From NCBI RefSeq assembly GCF_025698545.1, contig NC_068567.1, forward strand, positions 7,874,001 to 7,938,000: a stretch of DNA of 64,000 bases, given 5' to 3'. Made by a program: the position numbers and the translations under genes. This DNA comes from Gossypium raimondii (lineage: Eukaryota; Streptophyta; Magnoliopsida; Malvales; Malvaceae). The notes below the pieces were generated by a model. The model was not told where the DNA came from. It saw only the letters and a program-made list of their open reading frames with translations, and ran no database searches. Positions 25,701 through 37,962 of this stretch are shown piece by piece (the first letter of the stretch is position 1; each line of letters begins with the position of its first letter).

Positions 25701-26684
25701 CTCTTATATGTTGATGATATGTTGATAGTAACTAAGAGTAAAGTTGAAATTGAGAGATTGAAGACTCAACTCAACCTTGAGTTTGAGATGAAAGACCTAG
25801 GTGAAGCTAAGTAGATTCTTGGCATGGAAATATGTAGGGATAGAGCTCATGGCAGAGTTATTTTGTCTCAGAAGCAATATTTGAAGAAGGTACTACAGAA
25901 GTTTGGCATGAACGAGCAGACAAAAGCTGTAAGTACCCCGTTGGCTTATCATTTGAAGCTTTCTGCACAACTATCTCCTTCGACGAATATGGAAGAAGAA
26001 TACATGTTACAAGTTCTGTATTCTAATGCAGTAGGTAGCTTGATGTATGCAATAGTGTGTACAAGACCCGACATTTCACAAGCAGTTAGTATAGTTAGCA
26101 GGTATATGCATAATCCTGGAAAAGGACATTGGCAAGCTGTGAAATGGATTCTACGGTATATTCAGAATACCATGGATATTGGATTACTATTCAAGTAGGA
26201 TACTACACTTGGTAAAGGTGTTATTGGGTACGTTGATTCTGATTATGCCGGTGATTTGGACAAAAGAAGATCAACTATTGGTTATGTGTTTACACTTGCT
26301 GGAGGACCAACAAGTTGGAAGTCTACACTGCAGTCTACAATTGCGTTGCCAACCACAGAAGCTGAATACATGGCTGTAACAGAGGCTGTAAAGGAAGCTA
26401 TTTGGTTACAAGGTATGGTTAAAACCTTGGGATTGGTTCAGGAGCATATTAACATATATTGTGATAGTCAAATTGCTATTCATTTAGCAAAGAATCAAGT
26501 CTATCATGCACGTACAAAGCATATCGACGTACGTTTCCATTTTGTGTGAGAAATTATTGATGAGGGGAAAATTCACCTTCAGAAGATTAAGACTGCAGAT
26601 AATCCCGCAGATATGATGACCAAGGTGGTAACAACAATCAAGTTCGAACATTGTTTGAACTTGATCAATATTCTGCATGTTTAA
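22767..26684 (+). pseudogene. Copia gag-pol polyprotein, interrupted by twelve in-frame stops
   Basis: One continuous frame of 1306 codons from the ATG at 22767 to the TAA at 26682, with no net frameshift. Twelve premature stops lie at 23001, 23664, 24447, 24459, 24750, 24918, 25005, 25209, 25344, 25812, 26196 and 26547. The order is: gag (FEVENFDGTNNFGMW), zinc knuckle (CAFCREKGHWKKNC, about 23469-23510), protease (DSGCTYHMC), integrase HHCC-type domain (HMRLGH...) with core VTFVDDYSRKGW, reverse transcriptase with the YVDDM motif, and RNase H (TEAEYMAV, DSQIAIHLAKN). Besides the stops, the Asp expected before the VKTAFLHG motif is Tyr, and one Cys of the integrase zinc site (FYEHC) is lost. 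The element cannot make its own enzymes. Confidence 0.93.
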
Positions 26685-26777
26685 CAGTTGAAGAAGGCAC
26701 TATCAAGTGTTGTTGACAAAGGCAGAGAGAATTGTGTGAAGATAAGATTATTCGAATCAAATCTTCAAGGTGGAGAT

Positions 26778-27347
26778 TATTGGCAATCATCCGTATTTAT
26801 GTAAAGTCAAATATATGGTTATCAAATAATAGAAAGTCAAAGATATGGGTATCAAATATTGGAAAATCAAAGATATGGGTATCGAGATATTGGCATAAGA
26901 AATCTGAGATATTCTCAATATTTGGTCCCTAATTGCAAAGTGACTTTGCAAGTTGATCCCTGGACCTCAACTATAAATAGGCATAACCATTTCTCATTCT
27001 GTATCTCATATTTGCCATTCTCTACTTAAGGCATTGTTCTCTCTCTCTCTCTCTTTGTAAATTCTCACTTGTATTTTGGAGTGAAATATATTTGGTAGTG
27101 CCCGAGAACGTAGGCAAAATTTGTTGAACCTCGTTAAATTCTTGTGTTCTTTATTGTATTATTCTGCATAAATTGTGATTGTGATTGTAGTGATTTATTG
27201 TGCTATTAAATTACGATTGAGGGATATTCTGGCTAGGAAAGACCTGATACTTAAGCGATCCTTGTGATCCACCTCTTTTTCCTGAGAATTGAACTTAGTG
27301 TGATTTTTTAGTACAATAATTTTACTCTTTTACACGCTTCCGCACAA
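26778..27347 (+). repeat. 3' LTR of the copia element
   Basis: Same length as the 5' LTR and colinear with it. The differences are almost all single-base substitutions, mainly A/G and C/T transitions. It is preceded by the purine-rich stretch at 26766-26776. Confidence 0.93.
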
Positions 27348-28370
27348 CACCCATTTTACCAAAAGAAAGCCATCAACTTTCACTTTTTTTGTCATCTTTT
27401 TTCTCCAAAACCATTTGTGCCACCCATTTTTCTCTTGCTCCTCCTCCTCCTTTCTTATTCCTTTACACTTTGCCACCAAATCACCTCCTTTGAGCTGCCG
27501 ATTGCACTAACCAACCACCATATCACCGTCGTCCCTACCCTCTCTTCCCCTTTTTTTAGCCACCGCTAAACCGCGGTTGCCATCGTCATCGTTCTTATTC
27601 TTTTCTTCTCCTCTCTTCTTCTCCCTTAATTGTAAATGAAACTCATTTGTTCTTTCTCCTTTTTCTATACTGATATATTATTATTATTATTTTATTTATT
27701 CTCACTTTTTCCTCTTGATAGACATTATCTACTCTCCTACTTAAATATTCTGTTGAATCAAAATCCGTTATTCAATCGAAACAAAGAAATAAAGTTACTA
27801 TAATCTAATCTTAAATTTTCTTTTCTCTCTTATGTTGAAACTTATATATACATATATACCTTACGTTTATTACGTTTTCTTTGAAGGATTCCTCACGACA
27901 ACTAGAAATTCTATTAGCACAAAAGGATCATTTGGATCTATATTGTTATAATGATTAAGTAAGTTACTATTCATGCGACTTTATAAAGGATTAATTTAGA
28001 CTAAGAAAATTGAAACTAACATATAAGTGTGACTTCGTGTATTTTAATTCCAAAGTTTGTGTTAGTGGAATATTGGAGACAAAAGTAGTGAAATTGGAAT
28101 TCCAATCAAAGGTGTGAGTTTTATCCAAATGATGTTATGTATAGTTGATTAGAAAGATTATATTAAAATAATTTATGTGACTGTTCAAACACCCGGACAG
28201 GAAATTTGGCTAACGAATTCTCTATGTATTTTTGGTGATTGATAAATCCTTCCATAGTATCGATATCAAGTAAGTGCCTTTGATCTGATAAATCTATGAT
28301 GATATAAATGAATGTATGTTGATTTATGACTTAATAATGTTTGCATATTTTGTCGTATTTGTAACACCTT

Positions 28371-31240
28371 GTACTTGACTTGACCGTCGAGTCTGAGCTA
28401 TAGTGTCACAACCATTGCCGAAGAAACTACGAATAATTTGCAGCCAAAATTTTTTTTAAATCAATGAAAAAATCAATGAATTTACATTCCTTAAACATAC
28501 TCAAGTAAATATGAGTTTCATTTATATACGCATCTAATAATATACACCTAATCGACCATGTATATATATTAGTACTAGACTATGAGATTAAAGTCTGATT
28601 ATAATATTATAAAATATCGTGAAACCTAACCACTATGTACACGCCAATAATAATTAAGAGTGGAACGACCCAACAATACCGAGGTCGATACTTAAAAAAT
28701 CTCGAAATAAATCTTACTTGTACACGAAGAAAACAAACCATACGTTAAGTGAAGTACTTAGTGGTAATTCCATAACTTAAACATGCAATATTAATATAAC
28801 CAATACTATCCCCAAGTAAAACATGTATAACTACATATATATATAACTACCACATACTTAATACTAAAAGTTACTAAGCTATAACTATTCAATCTAAGCA
28901 TGTTAAGTGCCCAGATCTCATAACAATTCTTTCCACTTACCTATTAACAACTTTAATCCTATCTTAGTCAACAATACTATTTCACAATTCAAATACATCA
29001 CAACACATTTATATACCTGTGATTCATAATTCAATACATAACAATTTAAATATAAATATAACATATGAACTTTCTAACATTTAATTTGACTTAAAATGGT
29101 AATAAATTAAGTTTTGCAATCCTCATCTAATAACAAGGCTTGACTAATTGTCATCAAGATTGTGATTTAGAGTTGTAAAAGTATAAAAGAAAGTTTGAAT
29201 ATTACACTTAAAATTTTTGTATAGCAAACAATTTAATCTTGACATGTCTATACATTGGAGAGACTTGCAATGCTTTTTGCTTGACCTGCTTAAAGAAAGA
29301 GTGGGGGAACTTCTAAGATATATTTTTATCCAATTAATTTCTTAGTAAGCTGCTAATAACAGGTGAAAAAAATATAGCAAACTGTTTAATCTGTATGGAA
29401 AAAGACGTTTGTACAAATGTGTCTATCTATAGCTTAACTTATACTTAAACCAAATGGTTTGGCCATTTCTTAGCAGATGTCTCTAGCTTCTTTAACTCTA
29501 GCTACAGTTATGAGGGTGGTGGCCTACCAAAAATCTTTGCTTTTCTTTATGTTATTTTCCTCTTCTACTTCTTTCATTTATAATCATTTTATTTGTTCAG
29601 GAATAGTTTCTTTTTAAAACTTTAAGAAGTTAAGAAATATCAATTTCAATAGGGATGTTACTGAAAGGTAGTCATTGTAATAGAGTATTTATGTTAAGCT
29701 GTCTCATTTGCATTTTTAAAATTGATTCTTCAATTATGATTTACCTAGTAAATTTTTTCATTTATTGATAATCTAATTGCTTGAGAATATGCTATGTTGT
29801 GAATGATAATGCAAGTATAAGGTCTCACATATCGAGTTTTCTAACTTGTTGAATGAGTATTTTCCAAGAGGTTTTGTTGGTTTCTGTTTAAGGTTTTGTT
29901 GGTTTCTATTTAAGGTCTTTTACATGTAAGGTTCCTTGTAAAGTCTTTGCTTACAATAGTCAATTGCTTTATATGTTCTTTTCACTAACAGGAACTTGCT
30001 AAAATTCGAGTGGTTCTTCCTTCTTTTTTTCTAATGTTTTAGGTGGAAAAACAATAGCATAAATATTTGATAGCTCCTGAAAGTAACCTAGCCAGTGATT
30101 TATAGTATCTTTATGTTGCATTGAGGATATATTTGGCTTTACGTTAGATGGGTTCTTAAAATTCTGCTAATTTAGTCATGGAGATTTGGCACACGTAAAA
30201 ATGAAGTTGCATGAAAGTTCACTTGGAGATTAGAATTGTGAGTGATACTAGATTATTAATGTTTTCACCCTTTGGGAATTCGTCCTTTAAATAATCAAGT
30301 TTATAATGTTTTTGCCTGCCTCCTCACCCCCTCTGGCCCTTTCAACATTGAGCCCCCTAACAAATTAAAGTTTGTGATTACTTATTTATTATCAAAATGA
30401 GGTTTAAATTAGTCTTGAACATGCTATGTTAATTGACTCCAAAGCTTGAGCTTATTGAATATTTGACAACTCTCTTTATAAATGTAGCATTTTGTAAATG
30501 ATACTATTGTTATACTTTCCATTGTGTAAGTTTTGGGTCGAAGTGGGATAGACTATGAAGGGCTTGAAACTTATTAAATGTGTTAAAATTTTAAATATAA
30601 ATAAAATACATACATTAAATCTATATTATTTGTTTTACTTTTACATGAGATTATTATATTATACACATCCAACAACATAAAATAATTTGTAAATTAATGA
30701 AAATATGTCAAATATATATATACAACAAAAGAGAAAGACACGTATTGTCGATTTTTAAAATTATTCTTTAAGTAACATATAGATTATGACATATAAACTA
30801 ATTACATCATATAACTTTTTATTAATGTATTAACATTATGTTTGGATGTAAAATAAAATTCTTAAGGTATTTATTATTTTAATCTTCTATTTTTTGTTTA
30901 GAGAATAATTAATTTGCTTCGCTAATGATATTTTAGCACATTAAATATGCATTGCAGTTTAAAAATAATAAAGTAAGTTATATATTATTTTTCTAATATT
31001 ATATATTTTATTTTAATAAGTCATAATTCAATAATAATTATATCAAGAAAGTTATTAAATTATATATCATTATTGTTAAATTATATTTAATAATAATTTT
31101 ATTAAAATATGATTAAATTATTTATTTATAAAAAATATGAAAAATATAGAAATTACTAGAAACAAGCATAAAATTAGAAAGAAAACATTGAAAAAAATTC
31201 AAATTATGAATAAATTAGAAAATACGGAAAAAATGTGAGA
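28371..31240. other. Gene-free stretch with LTR-like start and AT-rich DNA
   Basis: It opens with 'tgtaacaccttgtacttgac' (28370-28389), another TG-type LTR start, and 'gtgtcacaacc' near 28403. From 29880 to 29915 a 21-bp unit (aggttttgttggtttctgtt) is tandemly duplicated. 30560-31240 is extremely AT-rich. I see no coding frame or RNA gene. Confidence 0.45.
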
Positions 31241-32337
31241 AATTGAGATCGAAGCTTTGGTATAAAGATCAGATCCAGAAGAAGCTTCGCAGATTCTTTC
31301 AGCGGCTCTCTCTTTTGACGAAATCTCCATTACCCAGAATCACCGCCGACAACGATGAACAACACTAGGAGAAACCAAAAATATAAACAGTATCAAATAA
31401 AATTTATGCAAATTTCTTAAAGAAAATTAAAAGAAATCTAGGAAGAAGCTAATCAAATTGTCACCGTTCGTCGATCTAGTAAAGCACGAAAAACAAAATA
31501 GACAAAATAATTTTAGAAGTAAATTTTTTTCTTCGTTGAAACCAGAGAATTATATATATATATCCCGGCAAAATTTGAGCGTAATTTTGAATGTTTTCGT
31601 GAATGAAAAGGAAAATGAAGTAGTCTCACATGCTAACATCACATTTACTTCACTATAATGGGGATAGTAATAAAATAGAGCTATAATTAATAATGCTATT
31701 GTGCAATTGTAATAGAATTTTTAAAATTAATGATTTTATTGTTATTAAATTTTAATAAAATTATTATTAAATATAATTTAATAAAATAAAACATTTTAAA
31801 AATAAAAAATTCTCATGATTTGGCATTTGACTTTATAAAATATAATTTAGTAATAGCATATTGAGATTTATTTGACACTTTTAAATTTTTAAAATATGTA
31901 TTTTATAATTTTTATTTTAGACAAATAAGCCTTGATTTGTTTAAAAATTAAGATATGTATTTATAATTATTAAATCCTTATTTTGTTTAAGGGCTTTGTA
32001 CCGGGTCAAAATAGCATGTGGTTATCATTTGTTATAATTTCAGTTGCACCCAGTCTTGGGCTTCGGGCTTCACTCACCATGAATCATGATCTAACCTACC
32101 AACCCCAAAAGATCAATGGACCTAATGCCAGCTTAGCTCGCTCTTGTTTTGGAGTAATCATATTAAAAATGCCTCTACTTCTACCACTATGGCATACGGT
32201 ATGGAAAGCAACCATCCATTATTGTCGACCGAAGTTTCAAAACCAGACATATTTATACAACCACCGAAACAAAGCATATAAAAACTCATCTACTCTTAAA
32301 TCTTAATCTCATCACCACCACTTAGCATTGCAGCAAC
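31241..32337. other. AT-rich intergenic DNA downstream of the LEA gene
   Basis: No gene is supported; the 31458-31658 frame is low-complexity. The right part, about 32050-32337, is less AT-rich and probably includes the LEA 3' UTR on the minus strand. Confidence 0.45.
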
Positions 32338-33441
32338 TCACAGCTCCTCATCTCGCTCCCGTCCTCGCCCTTGCCCTCCACCGTTCACATAGTTATCTTT
32401 CAGTTCTTGTGATTTCTGCTTCGCCGACTCGTAGCCCGAAGCTATGGTATCCTTTGCAGATTCTATGGTCTCTCCAGCTTTGCTTTTGGCCGCATCATAC
32501 CCTTGTTTAGCTGTCTCCTTTGCCTTCTCTGTCGTCGCATCGTATCCTTGTTTAGCTTTCTCCTTCGCCCACTTCAGGCTCTCCCCTGTCTCTTCGTTCT
32601 TTTTCTTCGTTTCCTCAGCCGCACCCTTTGCTTTCTCGGCAGCTACCTCCTTCGCTTCTTCCGCCTTCCGAGCCGCCCTTTCCTGTGCTTCATTCGTCAT
32701 CTCACTTGTCCTATCCGCCATGTCCCTCACCTTTTCCTTCGCTGCAATATATGCTGTGTTCGCATTCTCTTTTGCAGAATCTGCCAATTCCCTGGCCTTC
32801 TCCGTGGTTGCTTGTCTCATCTCACTGCTCTTTCCCTTTGCCGCGTTCTTCACATCATCGGTCTTCTTGTAGGCTGTATCTTTCATGTCCTTTGCCTTCC
32901 CTGCACTGTATTCACCAGCTCCTGCCCAATGTTGAATAAATCAGTGATCAGTACAATAAATAACATAATAAAATGTCGGGTGCAAAAGTATTATTAATTT
33001 TAATCAACCTGAGGCCATGTCTTGTAACTTGTCCTTGGTCTTGGTAGCAGTGTCAGCTACTGAATCAGAGGCTTCCTCGACAGAACCCTTAGGATCATCG
33101 TCTTGCTTGAATCCAAGCCCTTCAGATATCTTCTCTTTAGCCCATTCAGTCCATGACTCTGTGTACTCCTTGGCTTCTTTCTCTACCTCTGATGCCCTAT
33201 CCTTTGCTTGTTGTGTGTTGCTCTTTACCTCATTTGCAGCATGGTCCGCCTTGCTTTTCAACTCATCCTTGGCTTGCTGAGTTCTGCTGTGGTGTTCATC
33301 AGTGGCTTCTTCTGTCTTCGTCTTTAACTTTGAATAATCTCTAGCATCCTCATCTGTCGATGGCATGTGGTCCACGGTCGTGCACCTCACACTGGCAGCA
33401 GTTAGGACTAGGAACACAATGAAAAACCAACTTGAAGCCAT
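32338..33441 (-). CDS. LEA_4-family late embryogenesis abundant protein with signal peptide
   Basis: Two exons, 33009-33441 and 32338-32921, separated by an 87-nt GT-AG intron in phase 1, give 338 aa. Residues 1-20 (MASSWFFIVFLVLTAASVRC) form a clear signal peptide. The rest is Lys/Glu/Ala/Thr-rich, without hydrophobic segments, and built of 11-residue amphipathic repeats of the type AKEKAKQGYDATTEKAKETA, the LEA_4 (group 3) pattern. Such proteins are disordered when hydrated and helical on drying, and protect proteins and membranes in maturing seeds or drought. The C-terminus RDEEL resembles an ER-retention signal, which fits the signal peptide. It closely resembles cotton LEA D-29 as I remember it; the exact gene name is not asserted. 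Open frames on the opposite strand across both exons are shadows of this repeat-rich code. Confidence 0.92.
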
Positions 33442-33582
33442 GAATATATGGTTGAAAAGTACAGCAACAAATTGTAACCACAAAGTGTTTTTTCTTCAAG
33501 GAATGAAGGAAATTGAACTTGTTTTGAAGATGGCAAGTGTAGGGGGAAGAAAGTTGATGAAGTCCATGAACCTTGAGGGGTG

Positions 33583-33726
33583 TTATATTTAAGGGGGGAG
33601 AGGAGGTGATGGCTTGGCTGTCATGCAACGTGGCAAACTGGGAAACGTTTGAGGTTGCTATGTGTCATCTTCAGCAATCCAAGTGTCAGCTCCCTAGCTG
33701 TTTACTGTAAAAGCTTCGTACGTGTC
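33583..33726 (-). promoter_or_regulatory. LEA promoter: TATA box, RY element and two ABREs
   Basis: Read toward the gene, TTAAATATAACA (33583-33594 region) is a TATA-like box about 145 bp before the ATG. CATGCA (33622-33627, RY/Sph core) directly abuts ACGTGGC (33628-33634, ABRE). A second ABRE, ACGTGTC, lies at 33720-33726. RY elements bind ABI3/FUS3-type B3 factors and ABREs bind ABI5/ABF bZIP factors, so seed-specific, ABA-dependent expression is expected. Motifs are seen; function is inferred. Confidence 0.7.
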
Positions 33727-33749
33727 TCCAAGGAGTTGAGTTAGGTTAT

Positions 33750-35532
33750 AGCCACGATCCCCTATGTCCCATACCAATCTTCAAAGTGGCTTGTCAGGAA
33801 AATAAACTGCAAAACTCTAGAAGGCATTATCATTCTTAATCATACAACTCATAAAGCAGGTCACAGTAGAACATGTTAGAAGTTTCCAATTCCAAAATTA
33901 TGTTCCCTTTTTGACTTGTTTCGTTTGTTATCCAAACTTTGCTCGCTTTGCCAAATTTTAGCAGTCAGTGTATTTGGGTCCCTAACAGAACATGCACTCA
34001 CAATGGGCAGCCTATGCCCATTTCCATTTCCATATCGTTATGTTGTTTCCCTTTAATCTAAACATTGAATTCAAGGGGCATCTAGATGTTACACAGTTGC
34101 GTCCTACAGTATTGGAGGATTTCCCATCTAAAATTTTGCAAGTTGTTTACTTTAAGAGCCAGTAGCAAACTACAAAACTATATGGCTTTCGTTTGTCTGG
34201 GACTGAGACTTCTACAATGATATTTTCTTTGGGTAAACAAAACGGATAGCAACAAAAAGAAACAGTTTGCACCCCTTTATTTTGATTAGTCTCGATAAAA
34301 ATTCTAGGGAAGATGATATGGCAATTTTTTTACATATAGACTAATCATTAGATGCCATATGACATAATCTGCCGCATAAATATGACACATTACTTTAAAA
34401 TATTACAATATTATTTATCTAATACTAATTATTAACCAAAATAAAATAATAATAATTAAATAGTTGGAAAAGAAAACCAAAAATCTAAACGTCTCTTCTT
34501 CTCAAATTTTAAACCCTAGAGCAATTACGACCCTCTTTTTGCTCTACAAGTTACGCCTCTCTTTCTTCTTTGATATTTGTATTTCTAAGTCAATTAATCA
34601 AGATTGTATCAGGATTTGGCTTTTCTACATGTTTGTTTGAGTCTTTTTAGTATTTGGAATTAGAATTTTATCTAGCGAGAGGATTCAATTTAAAAACTGG
34701 TTAGATTTTTTTCTTTTGTTACATGTTTTTTATGAACATAAACTGTTGTCAAATTAAGCTTCATGTTAGTTCCTTTAAGCAATCCGCCAAGATGCAGAAC
34801 GAAGAGGGTCAAAACATATAACTTTACAAAGTTAAAATTTTTGGAAAAGGAAAGGTTTAGATTTCTGGGTTTTTTTTTCAACTATTTAATTGTTGTTTTT
34901 TCTTTTATTTTAGCTAATAATTAATATTAGGCAAATCATAATTTAATCTTTTAAAATGAACAATTATATGGTAAATTATGCCGCCACCAATGAAATTTTC
35001 GGTAGAAGTTTTTATTAAGAGTGATCAAAATGAATGATTCTAGATAGAGTTTTTTATCGGGAGTGATCAAAATAAATGAATTATCTAATATGTGCAAGTT
35101 TTTTAGATGCCTAAAATAAAAAATTTTGATAGTTGGGTCAATAGTGTAGTTGACTTAAAAGGGAAAAAGATATATATACATATGCAAAAGTCATCAAAAT
35201 CTCTTTCTTTTTTTCTGTAATTATATCAACTGGCAATGGAATAATGGATGAGGAACGCAACAAGACATTCACCACATGTTTGTTACTCACTTGTTCAACA
35301 TGTTTGCAGGAATGGCCTTTACTTTCCCTGTTAGTGAAAATGGAAACCTAACGTCAGACCAGTTTCCTACACCAAGAGAATATCACTGTACAGTACAGCC
35401 ATCCAGCTTGTAATTCCAGACAAATCAATCCACATACAGGATCCCAATATCTCACCATGTCTCATCCAGGTCTGCATCGTCACAAGCTTTCTTTCAACCG
35501 ACCTAAATACAATAAACTACAACTTTTACTCC
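33750..35532. other. Intergenic DNA between the LEA and MUSTANG-like genes
   Basis: No coding frame of note (34690-34881 is low-complexity). 35170-35532 may include the 3' UTR of the minus-strand MUSTANG-like gene. No transposon ends recognised. Confidence 0.45.
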
Positions 35533-37962
35533 CTAAGCAGATTGCTTGCATTTCCTTTTGTTGTGCCCAAGCTTTTTGCACTTGCTGCACTGAAGTGTTC
35601 TCTTAACAGCTTGATTGGATTTAAGTGCGTATTTTCTTTCCTTGGGCCGCCCTACCGGACGGGTCACGCAAGGAGGATGCACAAGCACCGGCGATGATTC
35701 TCTTTTCATGCACCTGTCTAACGGCGGTATTGGGTTTATAGACTCTGAATATGTAACTTTAAAAGCCTCAGTAGTAAAATATCTGTAGCAGTAATCATAC
35801 ACATTCTTGCCAACGTGCTCAATTGCTGCCACTGCATGTAAACATGGCAATCCGTTGATCTGCCATTCCCTGCAACTACAATCCCAATTTTCAAGGTTAA
35901 CAACGTTTATCATGTCTAAAGTATCCCGAACCTTGAAACAACTACTGTGTGAAAGTACTACTTCAAGAGAACGTGAATTGACAAGACTTCTTTGGAGGTT
36001 TTCCTCTGCAGATGGAGTAAGGTTTGATGACCATTGATCCGAATCCATCTTGCGTGTATAGATGAATTCCATCAATTTACGGCGTATCGTTTCAATTACT
36101 TGTGTTATTGGCATTGCAGGTAAATCAGAAACCCAATCGCAAAATGATTCTGTAACACTAGATTTAAGATGATTGTACCTAGCACCCTTGAAAAATGCAT
36201 TTGCCCAGTGCTCAGGTTCAGTTTGCAGGACCCATTCGTAAGCCTCAGGTGATATGTTTTTTATAGTCTCAATGCACTTCTTGAACCCTTCAGCAGTTGG
36301 TGCATAGGCAGCACTATGAAATTCAGAAATTAGCACACGAACTACCTCTAGAGTTAATGATCCCTTAAACTTTCTTTTCAAGCTTTCTGTTAGCTGATGC
36401 AGGCAATAACCATGGAAACAATTTGGAAATACCAAGCTAAGGGATTCACTCATCTCCTTTTTCATGTCTGCCACAAATGTTATCTCAGGAGACATGGAGA
36501 GCACAGTCTTCAGCTGCTCCAGAAACCAATGCCAATTATCATCACTTAGTACATCTACAATTGCAAAAGCTACAAGAAAATTACCATCATTTCCATCCAA
36601 AGCAGTGGCAGTAAACAGTTCTCCCCTGTATTTTGACTTCAAAGATGTGCAGTCCAGAAAAAGTAGTGGGCGGCAACCATTCTGGAATCCGTAGAGCGAT
36701 GCATGGAAAGCAACGAATATTCGGTGAAAGTTCAAGTCTTCTTTGGTGTTGAGAATGGCAGCACTGCCAGGATTTGTCTCCAATATTTTCTCACACAGCA
36801 AAGGCAACTGATTGTATGCTGTTCTATGTGAACCTTGAAGTTCCTCTAATGCAGCTGCTATCCCCCCATAAGCCTGTGCATAATTCAGTTCAATCCCCAA
36901 ATCTCGTCGAATATCATCAATGATTTCTTGCGGCTTGTAAGTAGGGGTATCTCGCAACTTTTCCTTTACAATACTTGCGACCAATTTCCTTGAGGCACTT
37001 GCACGTATTGATCCTACACCACAGGTATGGGTATCATTCATCTTCTTAATCCTGAACAACTTGGTGGTAGACAATTTTGGTGCTATAAAGAACCAAGGAC
37101 ACCCTTCCGCTTTACACCTCGCGCAAAAACGCCTGCCATCGCTATTTTTAAGAGTATAATGGAAACCGTGTGCTAAAGAAAACTTGTCCAAAGCCTCGTG
37201 AAGTTCATGTCGAGTATTAAAAGTCTGACCTACGCCTGTAATGCAACTCTTCCATGATGAAATTTGAGGTGTTTTTTGCTTCCCAGCATCTTCTGAATCA
37301 GGAAGAAAATCCATAGGAGCATCAACGGGAAAAATAGGCTCATCGGGAAGATAATCCGTAGGAGCATCAATGGGAGAAACAGGTCCATTGGGCATTGTAT
37401 GACTGGACCTGCACAGGTAAGTATCATGCCATTTAAGGAACCAAATTGTCAAAACATCAAATACCCAAAACTGCAAACACTAACATCTGTTAAGTTCCAT
37501 GTTATATTCCTCATAAATTTTGTAATAAACCTGATGCCAAAAGTGATGAAAAATACAGAAATTATTAGCACTTGACAAAAAAATAAAAAGGGGTATGCAA
37601 AGATGTACTGACCTGCTGCAAGGCAAGGAGGTAGCATCGCTAGGAGAAGGAGGCGAGGGGGTCATGACATAAACATCAGCGGAAGCAGAGTCTTCATGGA
37701 ATTCAAGGAAACGGAGCATGTCTCTGTCAGTGGAAATGGTGATAAGGGTGCGCTTATTGTTGGGGAGCAAGTACTTAATGGTGAGAGAATGCAGGTCATA
37801 CTTCCACATATCAGAAATCTCAGACTTGAAATCATCAAATTTTGTGTTGAGGGTGAGACTGGTAGCGTGGGCATCCCCACCGGAGTAGGAAAGGGTGCCG
37901 TCAGCGTTGGTGGTGAACTTCCCACCGGACTGACATACAACGATCAGCTTTCCATTAGCCAT
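35533..37962 (-). CDS. PB1-containing domesticated Mutator transposase (MUSTANG-B type)
   Basis: Two coding exons, 37613-37962 and 35533-37408, join across a 204-nt GT-AG intron in phase 2 to give 741 aa. Residues 1-105 form a PB1-like domain (MANGKLIVVCQSGGKF...). Residues 176-248 form a MuDR DNA-binding domain with Cys/His zinc ligands (FCARCKAEGCPWF ... HTCG). Residues 361-459 form the MULE domain; the first two catalytic-type Asp residues are visible (LDCT at 369, VADM at 431). A SWIM zinc finger (CSCREWQINGLPCLH, 627-641), an AT-hook-like GRP motif (about 702-705) and a C-terminal CCHC knuckle (724-737) follow. No terminal inverted repeats flank the gene and the frame is intact, as expected for an exapted host gene. 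MUSTANG genes act in growth, flowering and reproduction, probably as DNA-binding regulators. A 5' UTR intron acceptor (tttcag at 37977-37982) lies just upstream of the start. Confidence 0.88.

Larger units (their letters stand above)
22110..27347 (+). mobile_element. Ty1/copia LTR retrotransposon, structurally complete, coding-defective
   Basis: A 5238-bp element with two 570-bp LTRs (22110-22679 and 26778-27347). It has a primer-binding site TTGGCATCAGAGC just inside the left LTR (22683-22695, initiator tRNA-Met type with one change) and a purine tract caaggtggaga just before the right LTR. The flanks share cacccat (22103-22109 and 27348-27354), a target duplication of at least 5 bp. The LTRs differ at about two dozen positions, so the insertion is not recent. 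The internal order is gag, protease, integrase, reverse transcriptase, RNase H, which defines copia. The gag and zinc-knuckle type suggest the Tork/Tnt1-like lineage. It sits inside an older LTR-like repeat. Confidence 0.95.
21797..28370 (+). mobile_element. Older LTR-like sequence interrupted by the copia element
   Basis: It begins TGTCACGCCCC at 21797, a TG-start typical of plant gypsy LTRs, and resumes right of the copia insertion with 'attttacc' at 27353. The 27355-27660 part is pyrimidine-rich (ctcctcctcc, gccaccgctaaaccgc), like 5' LTR-leader sequence. The 3' boundary near 28370 is a guess: another TGTAACACC-like start (28370) follows. No protein frame belongs to this host element. Confidence 0.4.

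Noticed and set aside
32444..32997. Three overlapping long plus-strand frames opposite the LEA gene
   Set aside because: They are shadows of the Lys/Glu/Ala-rich repeats on the minus strand; they begin or end across the intron and have unlikely Cys/Phe/Ser-rich composition.
36464..36694. Plus-strand frames opposite the MUSTANG-like gene
   Set aside because: Antisense shadows of a well-conserved minus-strand protein.
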